DNA of 64,000 nt from VBCG01 sp044226535. Its GTDB lineage: Bacteria > Pseudomonadota > Gammaproteobacteria > Burkholderiales > Casimicrobiaceae. The notes under the pieces were generated by a model. The model ran no database searches and was not told the DNA's origin. It was given only the letters and a program-made list of their open reading frames with translations. Positions 19,174-29,157 of this stretch are shown piece by piece. The number at the start of each line of letters is the position of its first letter. Positions within the stretch are counted from its first letter, which is position 1. The position numbers and the translations under genes are program-made. The stretch lies in assembly GCA_044226535.1 (NCBI GenBank), contig JBGAGT010000002.1:186001-250000 (forward strand), read 5' to 3'.

Positions 19174-20409
19174 TCAGGCGCAGTGGTTGAGCGCGAGGTC
19201 GACGATGTCGAAGTTGCGCAGGCGTCGCTCGGCCGGCACGTCGTGCAGCGGCCGGTTGAAGATCAGGGGCACCTTCTGCTCGGACACGCCGCCGTGCGAG
19301 CGCAGGGGCACCTCGAGCGCCGAGAGGTCGTGGCGCGCCGCGGTGGTGCCGAGTACGTTGAGCTTCTCGGCGACGACCACCAGGTCGCCGATGCGGTCGG
19401 GCGGCAGCTCGAAGCGCCGTGCGGCTTCCTCGCGCGTGTACACCGCCTCGATGCCGGGGTGCCGGGCGAGGGCGGACGCGAGCGCGGCTCGGTCGGCGCC
19501 CGCGGGCAGGTAGGCCGTCGCGAACGAGCCGAGCGCGCCGTGGTGGACGACGTAGGGGTCGGTGATCGGCAGGATCACGCGCGCCTTGCCCTCGCCCAGC
19601 ACCGTGTCGAACCACGCCTGGAGGTAGATGATCTGCGGCGAGCCGCCGGCGTCGGTCTTGGCGCTCATCCCGTGATCGGCGGTGACGGCGACGATGGCAC
19701 CGGCCGCGTCGAGCGCCTCGAGATAGCCGTTCATCATCGCGTAGAAGGCGTTGGCCTCGGCCGTACCCGGCGCGTGCTTGTGCTGCACGTAGTCGGTGGT
19801 CGACAGGTACATGAGGTCGGGGCGGTCGCGCTTCATCAGCGCCACGCCGGCGGCGAACACGAACTCGGACAGGTCGGCCGAGTACACCGACGGGAGCGGC
19901 TTGCCGACGAAGGCCAGCACGTCCTCGATGCCGTTCCCGGCGAGCGTGGCCTTGTCGGCCTTCTCAGCCGAGAAGCAGATGCCCTTCATCCCGTGCCCCA
20001 GCAGCGCGCGCAGCTTGTCCTTGGCCGTCACCACGGCGACCTTGGCCCCCGCCCCCGAGAACGCGGCGAGGATGGTGCCGGCGCGAAGGTACTTCGCGTC
20101 GTTCATCATCACCTCTTCCTGGCGCTCGGCGTCGTAGAAGAAGTTGCCGCAGATGCCGTGCACCGCGGGTGGCGCGCCGGTGACGATCGACAGGTTGTTG
20201 GGGTTGGTAAAGCTCGGCACCACGCAGTCGCCGAGCGTCGAGGCACCGCGCTCGCACATCTTCGCGAGGAAGGGCGCGACGCCGGCCTCGATCGCCTGGG
20301 TGATGTAGTCGGGCTCGCAGCCGTCGACGCAGACGACGACCACCGGCTTCTGCATCCACCGGTAGCGGCGGCCGTTGACTTCGATGGGGGCATGTGAGGA
20401 GGAGATCAT
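19174..20409 (-). CDS. phnA: Phosphonoacetate hydrolase PhnA
   Basis: Zinc-dependent alkaline-phosphatase-superfamily enzyme that splits the C-P bond of phosphonoacetate to acetate and phosphate. The 411-aa protein shows D29 (VCVDGCEPD), the nucleophile T68 (SFTNPNN), D206 and H210 (TTDYVQH), D245-H246 (TADHGM) and H372 (SHGGVSE), matching the known metal and nucleophile residues of the Sinorhizobium enzyme. The ATG at 20409 was chosen because it overlaps the phnR stop. It forms the terminal step after PhnW and PhnY. Confidence 0.94.
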   Translation of the reverse strand: MISSSHAPIEVNGRRYRWMQKPVVVVCVDGCEPDYITQAIEAGVAPFLAKMCERGASTLGDCVVPSFTNPNNLSIVTGAPPAVHGICGNFFYDAERQEEVMMNDAKYLRAGTILAAFSGAGAKVAVVTAKDKLRALLGHGMKGICFSAEKADKATLAGNGIEDVLAFVGKPLPSVYSADLSEFVFAAGVALMKRDRPDLMYLSTTDYVQHKHAPGTAEANAFYAMMNGYLEALDAAGAIVAVTADHGMSAKTDAGGSPQIIYLQAWFDTVLGEGKARVILPITDPYVVHHGALGSFATAYLPAGADRAALASALARHPGIEAVYTREEAARRFELPPDRIGDLVVVAEKLNVLGTTAARHDLSALEVPLRSHGGVSEQKVPLIFNRPLHDVPAERRLRNFDIVDLALNHCA

Positions 20410-21191
20410 CGGGCGAGAGTCCGCGTTTGGTTGTTCGGGGGATCCGAGGCGAGCGAGGCGTGCATCCGCTCGCGGCTGGCGATGACGTGATCGTGCAGGG
20501 CCTTGGCCGCGGCGTCCGCGCGGCCCTCGGCGATCAGCGCCACGATCTCGCGATGCTCGCGTGCCGACACCGGCAGCGTCCCACCGCGTTCCAGCGTGCG
20601 GCGCCGGAAGAGGTGCAGTTCGTTGCACAGGCGGCGATAGACCAGGAGCAGCTTGTCGTTGCCGGCGAGCTCGACCATGCGGTCGTGGAACGCGAGGTTG
20701 GCTTCGAGGTAGGCGGGAACGTCGTTGCGCGAGGTTGCGACCTCCATCCTCGCGACGATGCCCTCGAGCTCGCGCACCATGGAGGGCGTGACCGCCTGCG
20801 CGAGCTTGCGGCCCACGTAGCCGTCGAGCACCGCACGCAGTTCGTAGATGTCGTCGGCCTCGCGCACGCTGAGTTCGCGCACGTAGACACCGCGGTTCTT
20901 CTCCAGCCGCACCAGGCCCGATTCCTCGAGGGCGCGGAAGGCCTCGCGCACCGGTCCGCGCGAGACGCCCAGGAGCGCCGCAACCTCGACTTCACGCAGT
21001 TGCTGGCCGGCGGCGAGGTCGCCGGCGAGGATCATGCGCTCGAGCTCGCGTTGCACCAGCGTGGGCAGCGAATTCGACTGGATGAGGGAGATGGCGTGCG
21101 ACGCACCGGCGCCGGCGGGGACACTCTCGAGGCGGGGCGTCGGCGCGGGGGCCGGGGGGGACGAGGGGGAGGGTGTCCGCGGACGGGCCAT
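20406..21191 (-). CDS. phnR: GntR-family regulator of phosphonate use (PhnR-like)
   Basis: 261-aa regulator with a proline-rich N-terminal tail of about 35 residues. A FadR-type winged helix-turn-helix follows (LPTLVQRELERMILAGDL, LREVEVAALLGVSRGPVREAFRALEESGLV) and then an FCD all-helical effector domain with the metal-binding D/H pattern (ELRAVLDGY, ANLAFHDRMVELAGN, EHREIVALI). Position between the enzyme genes and the transporter genes, and the shared palindrome at 21214-21237 and 25186-25203, make it the likely regulator of all phn genes, including itself. The predicted -10 lies only 7 bp before the ATG. Confidence 0.87.
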   Translation of the reverse strand: MARPRTPSPSSPPAPAPTPRLESVPAGAGASHAISLIQSNSLPTLVQRELERMILAGDLAAGQQLREVEVAALLGVSRGPVREAFRALEESGLVRLEKNRGVYVRELSVREADDIYELRAVLDGYVGRKLAQAVTPSMVRELEGIVARMEVATSRNDVPAYLEANLAFHDRMVELAGNDKLLLVYRRLCNELHLFRRRTLERGGTLPVSAREHREIVALIAEGRADAAAKALHDHVIASRERMHASLASDPPNNQTRTLAR

Positions 21192-21197
21192 GATGAA

Positions 21198-21237
21198 AGT
21201 CTACAGGCGAGCTTTGTAGATTGTCAACAATCTGCAA
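21198..21237 (-). promoter_or_regulatory. phnR promoter with overlapping palindromic operator
   Basis: Reading toward phnR, the -35 is TTGACA (21222-21227) and a fair -10 TAGACT (21198-21203) lies 18 bp on. The -35 sits in a 24-bp near-palindrome (21214-21237) whose half-sites are TTGTAGATTGT and ACAATCTGCAA. The 18-bp core TGTAGATTGTCAACAATC (21215-21232) recurs exactly, in the same orientation relative to transcription, over the phnW promoter. A GntR dimer bound here would cover the -35. The position fits autorepression of phnR-phnA-phnY. Confidence 0.7.
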
Positions 21238-21310
21238 TTCACGGTACAGAAGGGGCCGGCGAGGCGAAGGCGGTGCGAAGGCGAGGCCGCCTCCGCGCAT
21301 CGCCGGCCGC

Positions 21311-22108
21311 CTAGCGCACCGACGCCTTGGTCGGGATGCGCGCGAGGCCGAGGAGCACGATCAGCGTCGACAGCGCGAGCAGCATGGTGAGGGCGGCGGC
21401 GTCGAAGATGGAGCCGCGGTCGGAGAGGGTGAAAATCCCCACCGGCATGGTCACCCAGCCCGGCGGGTACACCATCACCGTCGCGCCGAGCTCGCCCATC
21501 GACAGCGCGAACGACAGGCTGAACGCCGCGATCAGGTACGGCGTCAGGAGCGGCAGCGTCACGCGACGCAGCCGGTACCACGGCCGCGCCCCGAGGCTCT
21601 CGGCGACCTGCTCGACGTCGGCGGGCAGGCGCGCGAGGCCCGCGGTGACATTGCCGTAGGTGAAGGCCGAGACCAGCACGAAGTGCGCGATCAGCACGAT
21701 CCAGGTGGTGCCGTTGAGCAGGAAGGGCTTGTGGCTGAACGCCACCAGGAGCCCGAGCCCCACCGATACCGAGGGCACGGCGCTGGGGATGAAGAAGATC
21801 GCGTCGAACACCCGTGCCGGCACGCGCGCCGTGCGGCGCAGCGCCAGCGCCGCCCAGGTGCCCGAGACCAGCGCGACGGCGCTGGCGACGATGCCCGTGA
21901 CGATGCTCACGCGCAGCTGGGCGAGCGAATCGCCGCGCAACGCCTCGGCGTAGTGCGCGAGCGTCGGCTGCGAAGGAAGCACGTCGTTCCACTGGCCGGC
22001 GAAGCTCGCCAGCGCGATCACGCCGATCGGCAGGCCGTAGAGCGCGCCGAACAGCGTGAGCGCGAGCACCGAGGTTGCGAGGCGACCCGCCCTAGACCAG
22101 ACCAGCAC
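21311..22108 (-). CDS. phnV: 2-aminoethylphosphonate ABC transporter, permease PhnV
   Basis: 265-aa inner-membrane permease with six predicted helices and the binding-protein-dependent transport motif ESLGARPWYRLRRVTLPLL (EAA loop) that docks on the ATPase. It starts with GTG at 22108, inside the end of phnU (17-bp overlap). It is the last gene of the phnSTUV transporter operon. With PhnU it would form a heterodimeric channel for 2-aminoethylphosphonate. The assignment rests on the order S-T-U-V next to phnW, phnY and phnA more than on the permease sequence alone. Confidence 0.88.
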   Translation of the reverse strand: MLVWSRAGRLATSVLALTLFGALYGLPIGVIALASFAGQWNDVLPSQPTLAHYAEALRGDSLAQLRVSIVTGIVASAVALVSGTWAALALRRTARVPARVFDAIFFIPSAVPSVSVGLGLLVAFSHKPFLLNGTTWIVLIAHFVLVSAFTYGNVTAGLARLPADVEQVAESLGARPWYRLRRVTLPLLTPYLIAAFSLSFALSMGELGATVMVYPPGWVTMPVGIFTLSDRGSIFDAAALTMLLALSTLIVLLGLARIPTKASVR

Positions 22109-22965
22109 GGCGCCTCCCGTAGTGCGCGAGCACGAAGCGGTACAGCGAATAGAGCCCCAGCGACAGCGCGACGTTGACGACGGCGATGATGCACGCCGTG
22201 CCGTAGTCGAATTGCTGGATCGCCACGTCGTACACGAGCAGCGGCAGCGTGATCACGTCCTTGGCGCCGATGAACAGCACGATGCCGAATTCGTTGACAG
22301 TCAGAAGCAGGCACAGGCTGCCGCCGGCGATCAGCGCCGGCAGCGCGGCGGGGAGGATGATGCGCCGTATCACGTAATGTGCACGGCCGCCCAGGCTGCT
22401 GGCCACCTCGATCTGCGCCGGGTCGATCTGCGAGAACGCGGCGAGCAGCGGGCGCATGACGAACGGCGTGTACACGGTGATCTCCGAGAGGATCACCCCC
22501 CATTGCGAGTACAGGAAGTCGATCGGCGGGCGCTCGAAGCCGCCGAAGTGCTGCAGTCCGCCGTTGAGGATGCCCGCGGAGCCGTAGATGAAGGTGAACG
22601 ACAGCGCGACGAGGAAGGTCGGCAGCGCGATGAAGGTGTCGATCAGGCGCGCGATGAGCCGGCTGCCCGGGAAGGGCGTGAACGCCAGCAGCACCGACAG
22701 CACGAAGCCCAGCACCAGGCAGCCCAGTGTCGCGAACAGGGCGATCCTGACGGTGTTCCACAGCGCGTCGCGGAACATCCGCGACGAGAGCACCTCGGTG
22801 AAGTGCGCGAGCCCGGGGACCTGCCCGTCGCCGCCCAGCGCCTCGCGCACGATCAGCGCCAGCGGGTAGAAGAACAGCACCGCGATCAGCAGCAGCGGCG
22901 GTATCACCCACAGGCCGGCCCCCGCGCCGCCGGCGCGGGGCACCTGCAGCGCGGGCAGCGCTGCC

Positions 22966-22973
<8 letters not shown>
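22092..22973 (-). CDS. phnU: 2-aminoethylphosphonate ABC transporter, permease PhnU
   Basis: 293-aa permease with about six membrane segments and an EAA loop at ASSLGGRAHYVIRRIILPAAL. The GTG at 22973 overlaps the phnT stop by 8 bp, so translation is coupled. It partners PhnV in the membrane and PhnT in the cytoplasm. The residues WVIPPLLLIAVLFFYPLALIV form the first helix. Confidence 0.88.
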
Positions 22974-24098
<1,125 letters not shown>

Positions 24099-24102
<4 letters not shown>

Positions 24103-25127
24103 TTGCCCGCGATCGCCTTGTTGTAGGCAGCCACGTCGTCCTTGAGGTCCCGGAGCACGGCGTTCCAGTCGGGCGACCAGACCTCCATGCCCGCCATCAT
24201 CGAGTTGAGCAGCTTGAAGTTGTCGTCGGTGGGCTTCACGTCGGTGCGCACCGGGAATCCCTTGGCGACCTTGCTGATCTCGCCCTGCGCCTGCGCGCTC
24301 ATCAGCCAGTCGATGAGCTTCTTGCCGTTCTCGGCGTTGGGCGCGCCCTTGACCAGGCCGATGTAGTAGGGGATCGAGAACACCGACTTCTTGCCGTCGG
24401 GGCCGGCGGGGAAGAAGATCTTGATGTTCGGGTTGTTCTGCATCTGCGACAGGTTCATCTGCATGTCGCCGTTGGCGACGTAGATCTCGCCCTTGTTGAC
24501 CAGCGCCGTCAGCTTGCCCGTCGAGGCCGATGGCCCGAGGTTGTTGGCCTGCAGCTTCTTGAGGTAGGCGAGCCCCGCCTCCTTGCTGCCGAAGGCGTGG
24601 AAGGTCTGCAGCATCAGCGCCGTGCCGTCGCCCGCCTGTCCCGGCGTCGAGTACTGGATCTTCTTGGCGAACTTGGGATCGAGGAGGTCGGTATAGGTCT
24701 TCGGCGGATCCTTCAGCACCGAGGCGTTGTAGATGAAGTTCGGGTAGTTGTTGACCATCGCGACGAACATGCCGTTGGGGTCCTTGTCGCGCGGCAAGAG
24801 CGCCTCGGCACCCTTGGGCGTGTACGACTGCAACAGGCCCTCGGCGGCCGCGCGCTGGATGAAGGGCGGCAGCGTCACCAGCACGTCGGCCTGGATGTTG
24901 GACTTCTCCTTCGACAGGCGGTCGACGACGCCGCTCGAGCCCGCCTCGACGAGCTGTACCTTGATACCCGTGGCCTTGGTGAAGGCCTCGAACTGGTCGC
25001 CGTACCAGCTCGGGTTGCCGTCGTGGAGCCCGTCGGCCGCGTAGATCGTCACCACGCCTTGCGCGGCGGCAACGCCCCCGAACAGGGCGGCGCACAGGGC
25101 GGCCATCAGCTTGCTCTTGAGTTTCAT
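24099..25127 (-). CDS. phnS: 2-aminoethylphosphonate-binding periplasmic protein PhnS
   Basis: 342-aa type II periplasmic binding protein with a signal peptide ending near GVAAAQG (about residue 23). The mature part begins VVTIYAADGLHDGNPSWYGDQF, close to iron- and phosphonate-binding proteins, and has the conserved DVLVTLPPFIQRA and YYIGLVKGAPNAENGKKLIDW. It delivers the ligand to PhnUV. The ATG has a good GGAG site. It is the first gene of the transporter operon and is divergent from phnW. Confidence 0.9.
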
Positions 25128-25185
25128 GAGGATCTCCAGGGGTAAGACATGCTGATCGAAGGACCCTCGACCGGGGTCGCAGGTC

Positions 25186-25219
25186 GATTGTTGACAATCT
25201 ACATAACGGGCCGTCTAAT
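25186..25219 (+). promoter_or_regulatory. phnW promoter with shared phn operator
   Basis: A strong sigma-70-type promoter for phnW: -35 TTGACA (25191-25196), 17-bp spacer, -10 TCTAAT (25214-25219). The 18-bp GATTGTTGACAATCTACA (25186-25203) is identical to the reverse complement of 21215-21232 at phnR and places the same bases over the -35. It lies in the 234-bp gap between phnS and phnW and may also affect the divergent phnSTUV operon, although no clear promoter was seen on the minus strand. Confidence 0.75.
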
Positions 25220-25361
25220 GACAACCACTGCGTGCGTGCACCACCGGCGTGCCGCGATTGCACCTTGTGCGGTGCCGCAAGGCCTCCGGACCCGGCTTCC
25301 GCCGGGTGCCACGCTGCCGGGAGGCGCGCGCAGCGTACGCCGATTCCTGCAAAAGGCCAGC

Positions 25362-26516
25362 ATGCTCAACTCCCGCGATCCTATCCTGCTGACGCCAGGC
25401 CCGCTGACGACTTCGTTGCCCACCAAGGCGGCCATGCTGCGCGACTGGGGATCCTGGGACGCCGCCTTCAACGCCGTCACGGCCTCGGTGCGGGCGCGGC
25501 TTTGCGCCATCGTCAACGCCGGGGACAGCCACGTCTGCGTGCCCCTGCAGGGCAGCGGCACGTTCTCGGTCGAGGCCGCGGTCAACACGCTGGTGCCGCG
25601 CGACGGCCACCTGCTGGTGCTGATCAACGGCGCCTACGGCAAGCGCCTCGCCAAGCTTGCGCAGATGATGGGCCTTCGCACCACGCTGTTCGAGACCGCC
25701 GACGAGGTTCCGACCACCGCCGCGGACGTCGAGCGCCTGCTGTCGCGCGACGCGTCCATCACCCACGTGGCGCTGATCCACTGCGAGACCTCGACGGGCA
25801 TCGAGAACCCGCTGGCCGCCATCGCCGCCACGGTGAAGCGCCACGGGAAGGCGCTGATCGTCGACGCCATGAGCTCCTTCGGCGCGCTGCCCATCGACGC
25901 GCAGGCCGTTCCCTTCGACGCGCTGATCGCCGCCTCGGGCAAGTGCGTCGAGGGCCCGCCCGGGATGGGCTTCGTGTTCGTGCGGAAGAGCGTCCTCGAG
26001 GCCGCGGCCGGACGCTCGACCTCGCTGGCAATGGACCTGCACGACCAGTGGACGTACATGGAGAAGACCACGCAGTGGCGCTTCACGCCGCCCACCCACG
26101 TGCTGGTGGCGCTGGACGCCGCGCTGGCGCAGTACGTCGAGGAGGGCGGCCAGCCCGCGCGGCTGGCGCGCTACCGCGCCAACTGCGACGCGCTGCTCGC
26201 CGGCATGGCCGAGCTGGGCCTCGCGAGCTTCCTGCCCGCCGCCATCCAGGCGCCGATCATCGTCACCGTGCATTCGCCGCCCGACCCGCGCTTCGGCTTC
26301 AAGGACTTCTACGCGCGGGTGCGCGACAAGGGCTTCATCCTCTACCCCGGCAAGCTCACCCAGGTCGAGACCTTCCGCGTCGGCTGCATCGGCGCCATCG
26401 GCCCCGACGAGATGCGCTCGGCCGTGCACGCCATGGGCGACGCGCTGGACGAGATGGGGGTCAAGATGCGCGCGCCGGCGGTGGACGCGCTGCGACGCTC
26501 AGCCGCCGAGGCGTAA
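25362..26516 (+). CDS. phnW: 2-aminoethylphosphonate-pyruvate transaminase PhnW
   Basis: PLP enzyme that transfers the amino group of 2-aminoethylphosphonate to pyruvate, giving phosphonoacetaldehyde and alanine. It is 384 aa. The Schiff-base lysine is K194 in AASGKCVEGPPGMGF, the same number as in the Salmonella enzyme. The N-terminus RDPILLTPGPLTTS is diagnostic. An AAAGG-like site precedes the ATG at 25362; longer in-frame starts at 25149 and 25218 lie before or inside the promoter and were discarded. The last 18 bp overlap the convergent Nudix gene. Confidence 0.95.
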   Translation: MLNSRDPILLTPGPLTTSLPTKAAMLRDWGSWDAAFNAVTASVRARLCAIVNAGDSHVCVPLQGSGTFSVEAAVNTLVPRDGHLLVLINGAYGKRLAKLAQMMGLRTTLFETADEVPTTAADVERLLSRDASITHVALIHCETSTGIENPLAAIAATVKRHGKALIVDAMSSFGALPIDAQAVPFDALIAASGKCVEGPPGMGFVFVRKSVLEAAAGRSTSLAMDLHDQWTYMEKTTQWRFTPPTHVLVALDAALAQYVEEGGQPARLARYRANCDALLAGMAELGLASFLPAAIQAPIIVTVHSPPDPRFGFKDFYARVRDKGFILYPGKLTQVETFRVGCIGAIGPDEMRSAVHAMGDALDEMGVKMRAPAVDALRRSAAEA

Positions 26517-27341
26517 CAGGCAGTCGAACGCGACCAGCGTCGCGTCCAGCGTCATCGCGTCGGGGCCTTCCGTCGCCGCCATCAGGCGCGCCGCCTCGCC
26601 CAAGTCGACGAGGCGATGCCCGGCGACCTCGCCGTCCTGGTTGGCGGGGTGCTCGCCGCGCGCGAGCCAGAGGTCGTAGGCGAAGATCGTCTCGAGCTGG
26701 AACCCGTCGGGCACGATGCGCGCGAGGCGAAGCTCCGCCACCGGCGCGCCGATGCGCAGCTCGCGCAGCCCTGCCTCTTCCCAGGCCTCGCGCTTCAAGG
26801 CCTCCCCGGGCGACTCGCCGTCGGGCAGCCCGCCACCCACCAGGTTGTCCAGCATGCCGGGGTCGATGGCCTTGCGGGCGCTGCGCCGGGCGATCCACAT
26901 GCCGACCTTGCCGTCGCCCTCGCCGCCGGGCACGAGGCCATTGGCGTGGACGGCCCAGGTGTGGATGCCGAGGTAGCGCGCCGCGGCGCGCTCGACATGG
27001 AACCATGCGGGCGCGCCGAACGCGGGCGCAGCGGCATAGATCTCGTCGCGCCAGGCGGTGAGCGCGCCTTCTTCCGCGAGGGTGCGTGCGACGCGCGCGA
27101 TCGCGGGGTCGCGAAGCCGCGCGCTGTCGAGCGCATCGACGAAGGCGAGGCCGTCGCCGTCGCGCCGGAACACCTCGCCGAAGGCGCAAAGGCGCGCGGC
27201 ACGCGCAGGCGACATCCGCCCCGCGACCTGGCCATCGACGCGCAGCGGCAACAGCGTCGCGAGGTCGGGCGAGAGCGCGGCGTCGAGGCGCGCGCGGATC
27301 GCGGCGGCGACGCGCGGATCGAGCGGCCCGGTACGCTGCAT
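26499..27341 (-). CDS. Nudix hydrolase with DUF4743 N-terminal domain
   Basis: 280-aa protein. An N-terminal DUF4743-like domain (about 1-120, with WFHVERAAARYLGIHTWAVHANG) precedes the Nudix fold. The Nudix box is complete: GGGLPDGESPGEALKREAWEEAGL, with the REAWEEAG metal-binding core. Proteins of this architecture resemble a yeast/plant family related to thiamine pyrophosphokinase fusions; some hydrolyse damaged thiamine diphosphates. The exact substrate is unknown here. It follows the MscS gene by 20 bp on the same strand, and its 3' end overlaps the end of phnW. Confidence 0.85.
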   Translation of the reverse strand: MQRTGPLDPRVAAAIRARLDAALSPDLATLLPLRVDGQVAGRMSPARAARLCAFGEVFRRDGDGLAFVDALDSARLRDPAIARVARTLAEEGALTAWRDEIYAAAPAFGAPAWFHVERAAARYLGIHTWAVHANGLVPGGEGDGKVGMWIARRSARKAIDPGMLDNLVGGGLPDGESPGEALKREAWEEAGLRELRIGAPVAELRLARIVPDGFQLETIFAYDLWLARGEHPANQDGEVAGHRLVDLGEAARLMAATEGPDAMTLDATLVAFDCLLRLGG

Positions 27342-27361
27342 CCGCGCGCGCTTCGCGGGCT

Positions 27362-28177
27362 TCAGGCGGCCGCGACCTGCCGCAGGCTCACGTGCGCCTC
27401 GGCCGCCGGGTAGCCCGCCTCGCCGAAGGCCTCGCGGATCGCGCGGTTGGTGTCGAAATACACCTGCCAGTAATGCGCGGTGTTGCAATAGGGGCGCACG
27501 GCGAGGACCGGCCCGCGTTCGCTGAAGCTCAGCACCTCGACGTCGGGCGCGGGCTCGGCCAGCACGTTGGCGATGCCCGACACGGCCGCCTTGAGGCGCT
27601 TCACCGCGTCGCCGACGTCGACGCTGTGGTCGATCTGCGCGACGAGCTCGACGCGGCGATAGGGGTTGCTGCTGTAGTTCTTGATCGTCCCGTTCATGAT
27701 CTTGCCGTTGCCCACCATGGTCTGCACGTTGTCGGGGGCGTCGATGGTGGTATTGAAAAGGCCGATCATCCGCACCGTGCCCTCGACCTCGCCGGCGACC
27801 ACGTAGTCGCCGACCTTGAACGGCCGCAGCACCAGGATGAACACCCCGGCGGCGAAGTTGGACAGCAGGCCGCCCCAGGCGGCGCCGATCGCGACGCCGA
27901 GGCCCGCGACCAGGGCGGCGAAGGAGGTCGTCTCGACGCCGAAGTAGCCGAGGATGGCGACGACCAGGATGACGTTGAGCGCGACGGTGACGATCGACCC
28001 GATGTAGCGGATCACCGTCGGCTCGACGCGCTGGCGCTCGAGCACGCGCGTCACCAGGGTGCCGGCGAAGCCGATCAGCATCCGCCCGACGATGTAGGCG
28101 GCGATCGCGCCGAGGAGCTTCAGTCCGAAGGCCACGACCACCGGCCGTGCAGTTTCGATCATGCTCGTCATGTCCAT
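27362..28177 (-). CDS. Small-conductance mechanosensitive channel (MscS family)
   Basis: 271-aa channel that opens under membrane tension in hypo-osmotic shock. Three membrane helices occupy about residues 10-120, the pore-lining TM3 being glycine/alanine rich (ALVAGLGVAIGAAWGGLLSNFAAG). The beta domain follows (RPFKVGDYVVAGEVEGTVRMIGLFNTTI) and the C-terminal alpha/beta domain ends near residue 260. The ATG at 28177 has an AAGGAGA site; an upstream in-frame ATG at 28210 was rejected. Confidence 0.93.
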   Translation of the reverse strand: MDMTSMIETARPVVVAFGLKLLGAIAAYIVGRMLIGFAGTLVTRVLERQRVEPTVIRYIGSIVTVALNVILVVAILGYFGVETTSFAALVAGLGVAIGAAWGGLLSNFAAGVFILVLRPFKVGDYVVAGEVEGTVRMIGLFNTTIDAPDNVQTMVGNGKIMNGTIKNYSSNPYRRVELVAQIDHSVDVGDAVKRLKAAVSGIANVLAEPAPDVEVLSFSERGPVLAVRPYCNTAHYWQVYFDTNRAIREAFGEAGYPAAEAHVSLRQVAAA

Positions 28178-28254
28178 GGGTATCCGTTCTCCTTGTTGGG
28201 GCGCCGGCATGGCGCTGCCGGCATGCGGGGGCCGGCAGGCAGGATGATAGCGGG

Positions 28255-28260
28255 TACAAT
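28255..28260 (+). promoter_or_regulatory. Possible -10 for folD
   Basis: TACAAT, 30 bp before the folD ATG in the mscS-folD divergent gap. The corresponding -35 (CCGGCA around 28232) is poor, so only the -10 is suggested. Confidence 0.4.
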
Positions 28261-28290
28261 CCGGGCCCTCGTCGCTTCGCAGTCTTCACC

Positions 28291-29154
28291 ATGATCCTCG
28301 ACGGCAAGGCCGTGGCGCAGCGCGTCACCGAAGAAGTGCGCGCGGGCGTCGCCGCGTTCGTCGGCGCGGGCCATGCGGCGCCCGGCCTCGCCGTGGTGCT
28401 GGTCGGCGAGAACGCCGCGTCGCAGGTCTACGTGCGCAACAAGCGCCGCACCACCGACGCGGTGGGCATGCGCTCGTTCGCCTACGACCTGCCCGCAGGA
28501 GCGCCCGAGGGCGAGCTCCTCGCGCTGATCGACCGCCTCAACGCCGACCCCACCGTCAGCGGCATCCTGGTGCAGCTGCCGCTGCCGCCGCACATCGACC
28601 CGGAGCGCGTGACCGAGCGCATCGACCCCGCCAAGGACGTCGACGGCTTCCACCCGTACAACATCGGCCGGCTGGTGCAGAAGCGCCCCAGCTTGCGCCC
28701 CTGCACGCCCTGGGGCTGCATGCGCCTGCTGCAGGAGACCGGCGAGGACCTGGCCGGCAAGCACGCGGTGGTGATCGGGCAGTCGCAGATCGTCGGGCGG
28801 CCGATGGCGCTCGAGCTCCTGATCGCGCGTTGCACGGTGACGGTCTGCCATTCGGCGACGCGCGACCTGCCGGGCATCGTGCGCCAGGGCGACATCGTCG
28901 TCGCCGGCGTGGGGCGGCCGCGCTTCGTGCAGGGTGGCTGGGTGAAGGAGGGCGCGATCGTCCTCGACGTCGGCATCAACCGCGGCGCCGACGGCAAGCT
29001 CGTCGGCGACGTCGACTTCGCAGCCGTGGCGCCACGCGCGTCGTGGATCACCCCGGTGCCGGGCGGCGTGGGGCCGATGACCATCGCCATGCTGCTCGAC
29101 AACACGCTGCGCGCGGCCGAGCTGCAAAGCGCCGCGGGGCGCAGGCGAGCTTGA
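28291..29154 (+). CDS. folD: Methylenetetrahydrofolate dehydrogenase / methenyltetrahydrofolate cyclohydrolase
   Basis: Bifunctional cytoplasmic enzyme that interconverts 5,10-methylene- and 10-formyl-tetrahydrofolate with NADP. The 287-aa protein has the catalytic YVRNKRRTT lysine region, ILVQLPLPPHI, KDVDGFHPYNIG, the nucleotide-binding VIGQSQIVGRPMALELL and the C-terminal TPVPGGVGPMTIAMLL. The ATG at 28291 gives the standard N-terminus MILDGKAVAQRV. The gene is monocistronic and ends 3 bp before the convergent aldehyde dehydrogenase stop. Confidence 0.97.
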   Translation: MILDGKAVAQRVTEEVRAGVAAFVGAGHAAPGLAVVLVGENAASQVYVRNKRRTTDAVGMRSFAYDLPAGAPEGELLALIDRLNADPTVSGILVQLPLPPHIDPERVTERIDPAKDVDGFHPYNIGRLVQKRPSLRPCTPWGCMRLLQETGEDLAGKHAVVIGQSQIVGRPMALELLIARCTVTVCHSATRDLPGIVRQGDIVVAGVGRPRFVQGGWVKEGAIVLDVGINRGADGKLVGDVDFAAVAPRASWITPVPGGVGPMTIAMLLDNTLRAAELQSAAGRRRA

Positions 29155-29157
29155 GGT

